Origin: Chara braunii
Lineage: Eukaryota > Streptophyta > Charophyceae > Charales > Characeae
Reading direction: 5' to 3'
Assembly (NCBI GenBank): GCA_003427395.1
Contig: BFEA01000336.1
Coordinates: 1,088,120-1,152,119 of the forward strand
DNA: 64,000 nucleotides
This document shows, piece by piece, positions 57,552 through 64,000 of the stretch. The notes under the pieces are model-generated. The model was not told the DNA's origin. It made no database searches and worked only from the letters and a program-made list of their open reading frames with translations. Every line of letters starts with the position of its first letter. Position 1 is the stretch's first letter. The position numbers were made by a program, and so were the translations under genes.

Positions 57552-58212
57552 NNNNNNNNNNNNNNNNNNNNNNNNNNNNNNNNNNNNNNNNNNNNNNNNN
57601 NNNNNNNNNNNNNNNNNNNNNNNNNNNNNNNNNNNNNNNNNNNNNNNNNNNNNNNNNNNNNNNNNNNNNNNNNNNNNNNNNNNNNNNNNNNNNNNNNNNN
57701 NNNNNNNNNNNNNNNNNNNNNNNNNNNNNNNNNNNNNNNNNNNNNNNNNNNNNNNNNNNNNNNNNNNNNNNNNNNNNNNNNNNNNNNNNNNNNNNNNNNN
57801 NNNNNNNNNNNNNNNNNNNNNNNNNNNNNNNNNNNNNNNNNNNNNNNNNNNNNNNNNNNNNNNNNNNNNNNNNNNNNNNNNNNNNNNNNNNNNNNNNNNN
57901 NNNNNNNNNNNNNNNNNNNNNNNNNNNNNNNNNNNNNNNNNNNNNNNNNNNNNNNNNNNNNNNNNNNNNNNNNNNNNNNNNNNNNNNNNNNNNNNNNNNN
58001 NNNNNNNNNNNNNNNNNNNNNNNNNNNNNNNNNNNNNNNNNNNNNNNNNNNNNNNNNNNNNNNNNNNNNNNNNNNNNNNNNNNNNNNNNNNNNNNNNNNN
58101 NNNNNNNNNNNNNNNNNNNNNNNNNNNNNNNNNNNNNNNNNNNNNNNNNNNNNNNNNNNNNNNNNNNNNNNNNNNNNNNNNNNNNNNNNNNNNNNNNNNN
58201 NNNNNNNNNNNN
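57552..58212. other. assembly gap (661 N)
   Basis: Unresolved bases. Long frames translated across it are not real. Confidence 1.
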
Positions 58213-59321
58213 CTGTGATGGATCGCCTAGATACAAGCACGCTTCCACCAAGAAGCGGAACTCTACCAAAGAAAAAGAAAACCTGAGTAGTCTAGGATGC
58301 GGATCAAGCTCCATGTTGAGTCCATGCGATGCAACCTAAGATAGAAAATGTCACAAAAACAGCAATGTCACAGCTAACAGTCTAAGTGAAAGTAGAAGCA
58401 ACTAACTAGCATACACGTCCTAGGAAAGCAGAAAGTAATGACCACTAGATCCTAGAATGTTGGAGGCAGTAGCCTCAGTCTGGAAACAACTGACTAGTGT
58501 ATAAGTCCTAAGAACAGCAAAAGCAAAACAACTAAATCCTATAAATGTTAGAGGCAGTAGCCTCAGTCTGAGAGCAACAAAGCAACAACAAGACAACCAT
58601 ATATCACAGAGGAGTGTGTCACAAACCAAAGGGTAGGATGATCTCTGAGGGTGGCGAATGCAGCCTAGGGGTCGATAACTCCTAAGGGCATCCACACATA
58701 ATGACAGGGGAACACATGTCATCAGGCTCAATGAGGGTAGGGAACTGAGAGCGAACAAAACCAATGACCCTAACAGATAGACCATCAGGGCGGGTAATGC
58801 TCGACTAAAGGGGTGACCGCTATGGAGGGTCGACCATGCAAGGGAACAAGGGAGCCTGGTATATTGGGTGCACCTAGATGAAGCATGTGAGGCTGCCTAA
58901 CTAGGGCGTGAGGGCCGGCAGAGAGGAGAAAAAGTGATGGTTAAGGGAATCATGCAAATGACTCCTAAGGTGGGGGAAGTCGGAGCTGGATCCGTAAGTT
59001 GGGAAGCCAAGGCAACACTACAGTCCCGATGCCTATGCGTATACCAAGGGAGAGCCGAACTCAGAGGAACCCGGTGAAGGGAGATCATCATGCGACACAA
59101 CCAGGGTACTGTACAGGGTAAAATGGTAAGAGAGTGACGACATCTGAAGTAGGCAGAGTTGATCGTGACGAAGTCCATGAAGCTGCCAATGACGTCCATG
59201 ATGAGAAGTACGGAGTCCGGAATGTCGTCGAGGAAGAGTCGCAACGTCGACAAGCTGAAGTGGCAAAACTGGAGTGGATGGAGTACTGAGAAGTCAAAGA
59301 CGTGGGAAGATAAGTCATAGT
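58213..59321. other. region 3' of the minus-strand chromovirus
   Basis: Contains an 86-88-bp tandem duplication: 58406-58490 and 58492-58580, each with gaggcagtagcctcagtctg. Frames on the minus strand (58897-59376) are Ser/Thr/Leu-rich and show no domain. This should hold the element's 3' untranslated region and LTR, but no LTR partner is visible. Confidence 0.45.
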
Positions 59322-59464
59322 CAGTCGTCGTGTCGAGCATGACGACGACGAGTGCACTGTGGATGCTCAAAAGCATCGAACTGCTGCTGAAGGTCTGCCT
59401 CGGATGGAGCAGGCTCGACTTCAGCGGTCTCCTCAGCCGAGGGAGAAGGAGGGGGGTCAGTGGA

Positions 59465-60094
59465 CTAAGGACGATCAGTCAACCCAGCACGACGAGTACG
59501 GTCATAGGCACGCACCAACATGCGAGCATGCTGCAAGTGCTCGAGGGGCTCCCAAGTAGCCTCATTATCAGGGTAACCCTTCCAACGTACGAGATACTCT
59601 ACATGGGGAGGGTTGTCGTCGGTGACTCGACGACCAATGATGTCTAAAACGAGGAACTCCTCGTGGTCGTCCACCATGATGGGTGGAAGGCGCTTGTCTG
59701 GTTGTCCAGCGAAACGCTGAGACGGTCTGCGGTAAGGACGCAGTAATGAGACGTGGTAGACATCGTGCATACGAGCCTGGCATAGGTAGTCGGGCAGCTT
59801 CACACGAAAGTTGACCAGGCTAGAAGCCGTATCAGAACCGACGGCCTGGAGAATGCGGCATGGGCCAAAGAAACGACGCCGAAACTTGCAAAGCGTGTCC
59901 ACTTCGAGCTGTAAGTGGCGGGCATCGATAAACACATCATCACCGACTTTGAATGGATGATTCATCGTCGATCGGTTCGCACGTGCTGCCATGCAATTCT
60001 GGGAAACGACTATGTGCTCATGTGCGGTCTTCATGATTGACGTTATGTGTGCAACCCAATCATCCAGAGTCGGACAACTCGTGTCGGGGTGCAT
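59465..60094 (-). pseudogene. pol: integrase C-terminus with chromodomain
   Basis: Begins MHPDTSCPTLDDW, then VGDDVFIDARHLQL and RFFGPCRILQ (GPY-type module) and VYHVSLLRPY. The chromodomain is EEFLVLDIIGRR through YLVRWKGYPDNEATWEPLEHL, with the aromatic cage residues present. Chromodomains bind methylated histone tails and direct integration. After a TAG at 59463 the frame continues as an acidic, Gln-rich tail (PSPSAEETAEVEPAP) to 59322. Confidence 0.92.
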
Positions 60095-60151
60095 CTATGA
60101 CGGTCGAAGGAAATCCGCGAGAACACGAGGGTGATAGCCGAGGTCGCAATA

Positions 60152-60994
60152 TTAAGGCGACATCCCCGTGGCTGGCGAGACGGCGTGGTTGTAGGCTATC
60201 TCCGCGTCGGCAAGATGGAGATCCCACTGCTGGTCGTCACGAACAACCTTTCGGAGGATATCTCCGAGAGTCATGTTCGTGACCTCAGTCTGACCATCAG
60301 TCTGGGGATGGTAAGACGAGGGGAAGCGGAGCTGGGTGCCGTAAATCTCGTGGAGCCATCGCCAGAATCGGCCGGTAAAGCGTGGGTCACGGTCAGATAT
60401 GATGCTCAGAGGTAAGCCGTGATCACGCACGACTAGGTCAAACACAATGTCGGCGACCTCACGTGCACTAATGGCATAGCAGCACGGAACAAAGCGTGCA
60501 CGCTTTGTGAAGCGGTCGATGACGACCAGGATAGCATCATGACCGTGGGGGGTCGGAGGAAGAAGAGGACCGATAAAGTCCATCGAGATGGACTGCCAAC
60601 GACCCTCAGGAATAGGAAGAGGCTGGAGCAAACCATAAGGCAGGTGATTCGCACTGTTCACCTCCTGACAAGTGGGACACTCTGCGACGTAGTCCTTCAC
60701 AAAGTCCTTGCGCTTCGGCCAGACGTACAGGCGGCTCACACGAGCCAACGTCTTGTGGAAGCCCATATGACCGGCGGATGCCTGGTCATGAAACTCTGCT
60801 ACTGCCCCTGCACGTAGCTGTCCAAAGGAGGGAACGCAAATACGGGGCTCTCTGGTGCCCTGTGAACCGTGCCAATATACAAGACTGTTGTCCCCGAGGG
60901 AGCAGTTTGGGACGGTCTTGCCACTTCGAAGGGTCGCATGGATGTCGCGATAGTCGGGGCAGTGGCGGTACTGAGTGCGAAACTCGTCAATCAC
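60152..60994 (-). pseudogene. pol: integrase (zinc domain and catalytic core), nearly intact
   Basis: The zinc domain spans HDQASAGHMGFHKT to CPTCQ. The core has Asp in SMDFIGPLLPP, Asp in SDRDPRFTGRFW and Glu in TDGQTEVTN, so the DDE triad is complete. 280 codons are open. The frame continues past a stop into YCDLGYHPR, and past another into the chromodomain piece. Confidence 0.92.
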
Positions 60995-61015
60995 TAAGCG
61001 GTGGACGGTGGCGAC

Positions 61016-61213
61016 CTAGATGGAAGCGAGTTGGATCTGTTCTTGATCGTGGTCAGGGCGCCGGAATAAGGCATCCGCGACCCGATTAATCTCACCCTTG
61101 ATGTGCTCAGTGGTGAAACTAAACTCGGATAGGTCGCGGCACCAGCGAGCCTGTCGAGGAGTGAGCTTCGACTTTGTCAGAAAAGCCTGGACAACAGAGT
61201 TGTTTGTGCGCAC
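61016..61213 (-). pseudogene. pol: RNase H end and linker
   Basis: Same frame as RT. Reads GAPCTVRTNN, LTPRQARWCRDL, FTTEHIKGEIN and ADALFRRPDHD, the usual C-terminal part of gypsy RNase H plus linker to integrase. Single stops separate it from both neighbours. Confidence 0.85.
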
Positions 61214-61243
61214 CGTGCATGGTGCCCCGTGCAGGTAGTGACG

Positions 61244-62389
61244 TCAGTGCCGAGCGGCATAAACTACTGCGAGAACCTNACGTTCATCAGCAGTGTAGTT
61301 TATCATGGCGGGCAAAAGCTGACGGGAGGAGAAGGCTATCGGACAATCACCTGAGCGAGACTCGACAGTGNCGTCCTCGGCGATGGTAGGAGAATAGTCA
61401 ATAGAAGGCTCGTTAGTAGTTGAACGAGTAGGCGTCAGGCGAGAAGCAGTGGTAGGGGTAAGAGGTGGGAAGCAAGGGATGAGAGGATGAGAGGAATCAG
61501 GATAGGAGGGAAAAATCTGAGAAAACATTGTTCCTACAACAAAGTCTGACGCATCGGTCGTAAGGATAAAAGGGCGGTCAAAATAAGGTAGGTGAAGAAC
61601 CGGTACACATGTCACCGCCTTCTTGAGGGCGTGGAAGACGTCCTCGTGGAGGGGTGTCCAAGCCCATGGCGGGTTCTTCCGGAAGAGGGTGGAGGTAAGG
61701 ACGTAGGAATACCTAGTGTATCCATGGATGAAATTACTATAGTAGCTAGTGAGGCCTAGGAAGATGCGAAGCTGCTTGGCGGATGTGGGGACGGGCCACT
61801 CCGCAATAGCAGTGATCTTCGCGTCGTCCATGTGGAGACCTTGGTCAGACACGTAGTGTCCTAAGAAATCCACTTTGTGTTGGGCAAACCGACACTTGCT
61901 CAGCTTGACGTAGAAGCCATGTGTGCGCAAGCGGTCAAGGACGTCGCGGAGGTGGCTGAGATGCTCTTCAAGGGTACGATTGTAGATCAGGATATCGTCG
62001 AGGTAGACAAGAACGTACTGCTCCAGGATGTCCTTGAAGATGTTGTTCATCGCCCTCTGGAAGGTAGCAGGTGTGTTGGTGAGGCCGAATGACATCACCG
62101 TAAACTCATAGTGGCCGAAGTACGATCGGAAAGTTGTCTTCGGTTGTTCCGCTGTAGCGACGCGGAACTGATGGTAAACGCAACGAAGATCAATCTTCAT
62201 AAAGAAGTGGTTGCCTGCTAGACTGTCGAATAGCTCGTCGGAACGAGGCATGGGGTAGCTGTTCTTAACCGTGTAGCGGTTGAGGCCGCGATAGTCAATG
62301 CAGAGACGGAGAGTTTCATCCGCTTTGTGAGCAAAGGGGGCGGGTGCACCCCACGAGGAGTTGCTGGGTTTTATGAAACTCAGTCTCAA
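61244..62389 (-). pseudogene. pol: reverse transcriptase and RNase H start
   Basis: RT motifs: LRLCIDYRGLNRYT, MKIDLRCVYHQFRV, FGLTNTPATFQRAM and the catalytic YLDD at 61994-62005. Thumb: LRIFLGLTSYYSNFI. RNase H begins TTDASDFVVGTMFS. It is then interrupted by about 56 Ser/Thr/Pro-rich residues (61349-61516) before CPIAFSSRQL. Two unresolved bases lie at 61280 and 61371. The frame ends AARH, stop; the expected next residue is Trp (TGG to TGA). Upstream continuity to 62600 needs a stop and a frameshift to be crossed. Confidence 0.92.
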
Positions 62390-62619
62390 GAGCTCCTAAA
62401 GCTGACACTTGAGTTCAATGACCTCGGGGATCGAGAGTTTATAGGGTGACTGGTGGTGAACACGATAATCAGACACGAGCTAGATGGAATGCTCGACATC
62501 GCACATCGGTGGGATGCCGACGTGCGAGAACGACGATGGAAAAACGTCGTGGTACTCTTGAATGAGGCACAGACTACGAGCTCCAGGTCGGCCGTATAGC
62601 ATGCGAATTCCTCAGTGTC

Positions 62620-63414
62620 AGCATCAGCGTGCGACGGCGGGGTGGATTCGACGGACGGCGGAGAGACGGAAGTAAAGATGGGAGTCATGGAGATAGAAGG
62701 AGGATCTGGCTCCAGAGAGATGAGCTCGGCGTCGGGACAGGGTGGATCATAGTGCAAGAGGTCCATAACGTTCATCGTGAAGAACGTGACGTCGTACTGT
62801 CGGATGAAGTGAGCGAACTGCCAAGGCGAGGTGACGGTGATAGTAGGAAATGGCGTGGGCACGGAAAGCTCCGGGGGAGGATGGTCGGGGCATGCTGATG
62901 CGGTAGTACCTACGAAAGGTACGCAATACGTCTGTTCACACTTCGTTTTGAGAACGAGGGTGTTGGTCGCCCAATTGGCCTCGGTGTTGCGGAACCAACG
63001 AGACCACGGAGTGCCGAGAATGAAATCGTACTCCGTCTCCATCACATCGAAATGTGCAGAGGAGCGGTGACGACGAGACACCGGGGGACGATCAGTCGGC
63101 TCGAGAGTGAGGAAGAAACAGAGGTGGGTGACTGTCTGATCGAAGAAGTGCTGGGTCTTGTTATCCCCTAAGGTGACGGAGATGGGAGTTGGAGACCCTG
63201 TCGTGGGTAGGCGGGTTTATTTCACCACACGTGGGTGAATGAAGTCGCCCTGAGAACCGGAATCCCACAGCGTTGCGTACACCCTCGTGGAGGTCCCCAA
63301 TCGTACTGGAATGATTGGGAGGGTGCGATAAGGGTCAGAGAGGATAGTGAGAAGGCGACACAGTGCAGCGACATGGAGGGTGAGTCGCTCCTTACGAGCC
63401 TGGAGCATGCTCAA
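62620..63414 (-). pseudogene. aspartic protease of the chromovirus
   Basis: The active site is TLWDSGSQGDFIHP (Asp at 63264). A later conserved motif is EYDFILGTPWSRWF. A Pro/Ser-rich linker (SISMTPIFTSVSPPS) then leads toward RT. There is a stop at 63217, just after the active site. The end is ill-defined because of the frame change. Confidence 0.8.
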
Positions 63415-63678
63415 GTCCAGAAGAGAGAATACAATATCCTTGCGAGTCGCAAGCTACTCGCTGCAATGGGCTGAGCGAATGGCTCGATGTGTCGGTAGTC
63501 GCGGAGGGGTAGGAGGGGAGACGGTGGTCTGCGGAGGCGCAGACGGTACTGCGACAGAGGGCTGTACACTGTGCCGGGTCCTACGATACCACAGCTCCAG
63601 TAGGGAGAGGGGCGAACCGCGACGGAGATGTCGGGAAGCCAACTACTGAGGAGGGCGCGGGTGTACACTGCACCGTGG

Positions 63679-64000
63679 CTAGGAGGCGCCGCGGGGATGC
63701 AAGGCGTCGCGGGGGGACTGAGCACAGCGCTGGTGGAAAAGGTCAGCGAACTGGCAGTCAAGGACGACGGTGTAAGGGCACCGCGAGGAGGTATGACCGT
63801 CCTGGCGGCATCGCAAACACCCACGCCGACCCAAAATGGTTGGGCGCTCCTCTGTGGAAAGGACACCGCGAGGAGAGACAAAGCCCTGAGGAAGGTCCTG
63901 CTGAGGGACCTCGGGGGGCAACGCGCCATCGTGACCAGAGCGGCTGCGTGCCCGGGAGAGGGTGGAGAGGATGAGCTGGAGGCGCTCGACCATAGGGAGA
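63679..64000 (-). pseudogene. gag: gag C-terminal part with zinc knuckle (partial)
   Basis: The nucleocapsid motif CLRCRQDGHTSSRC at 63777-63819 is a perfect CX2CX4HX4C knuckle, which binds RNA during packaging. Preceding residues are Pro/Glu/Arg-rich. The frame runs off the window end and hits a stop at 63679. Confidence 0.85.

Larger units (their letters stand above)
59322..64000 (-). mobile_element. Ty3/gypsy chromovirus, minus strand, cut by window edge
   Basis: From right to left: gag zinc knuckle, protease, RT, RNase H, integrase, chromodomain and an acidic tail. Gag and protease are in one frame and everything from RT onward in another, with the change near 62400-62620. Stops interrupt at about 63679, 63454, 63217, 62398, 61244, 61016, 60152, 60096 and 59463. 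The 5' part of gag and the LTR lie beyond 64000. Confidence 0.93.

Noticed and set aside
57381-58339. Long frames of about 250-300 aa across the gap
   Set aside because: They consist almost entirely of unresolved bases.
63411-63929. 172-aa minus-strand frame as a separate gene
   Set aside because: It is another frame of the gag-protease region. The frame with the zinc knuckle and DSGS motif is the real one.

Overview
The window looks like nuclear DNA from a large, repeat-rich eukaryotic genome, most likely a plant or streptophyte alga. The evidence is: several decayed Ty3/gypsy retrotransposons, two ending in chromodomains; a nuclear-decayed fragment of mitochondrial DNA carrying nad4 and organelle tRNA sequence; long microsatellites; nested insertions; two assembly gaps. 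The retrotransposon families remind me of Chara (charophyte) repeats, but that is memory, not a search. I see no intact, confidently host-encoded gene. Nearly every open frame belongs to a broken mobile element or is a by-product of tandem repeats.

Layout. 1-19.5 kb: a giant imperfect inverted repeat. A candidate 7.6-kb element with roughly 300-bp terminal inverted repeats (11470-19110) lies opposite an inverted copy (1652-8985). A third partial copy (281-1651) and (AATC/GATT)n tracts sit at the outer edges. The 2.5-kb spacer holds a TATA box, a short Gly/Arg-rich frame and a cluster of paired hairpins. 19.8-28.1 kb: one nearly complete Ty3/gypsy element with LTRs, PBS, gag, protease, reverse transcriptase, RNase H, integrase and chromodomain. 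It has many stops and a 300-bp tandem duplication inside the RT. 28.1-30.9 kb: no clear gene. 30.9-35.2 kb, minus strand: the protease region of another gypsy family, interrupted by three separable insertions. 35.5-41 kb, plus strand: a gag-like fragment fused to an RT-integrase region that carries a second copy of a foldback element. 41.2-43.8 kb: a long decayed gag with a damaged zinc knuckle.

43.8-55.7 kb is largely non-coding. It contains a mitochondrial insertion (about 47.5-48.5 kb) and three families of tandem repeats (50.6-51.4, 51.7-52.2, 53.1-54.7 kb). Their hairpin stems change sequence from repeat to repeat but stay paired. In the first array the non-Watson-Crick pairs are almost all G-T rather than A-C on the plus strand, which suggests a structured plus-strand RNA. 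This is the signal I consider most likely to be undescribed. 55.7-57.5 kb: an LTR with a tRNA-Met-type primer site, followed by pyrimidine-rich DNA and a 661-bp gap. 58.2-64 kb: a minus-strand chromovirus running from a gag zinc knuckle at the window edge to a well-preserved chromodomain at 59.5 kb. It has one frame change and several stops.

The coding pieces follow the standard gypsy order (gag, protease, RT, RNase H, integrase, chromodomain), but no copy looks able to make all its proteins. Stops are often explained by TGG to TGA, CGA to TGA or similar G-to-A/C-to-T changes, consistent with decay of methylated DNA.
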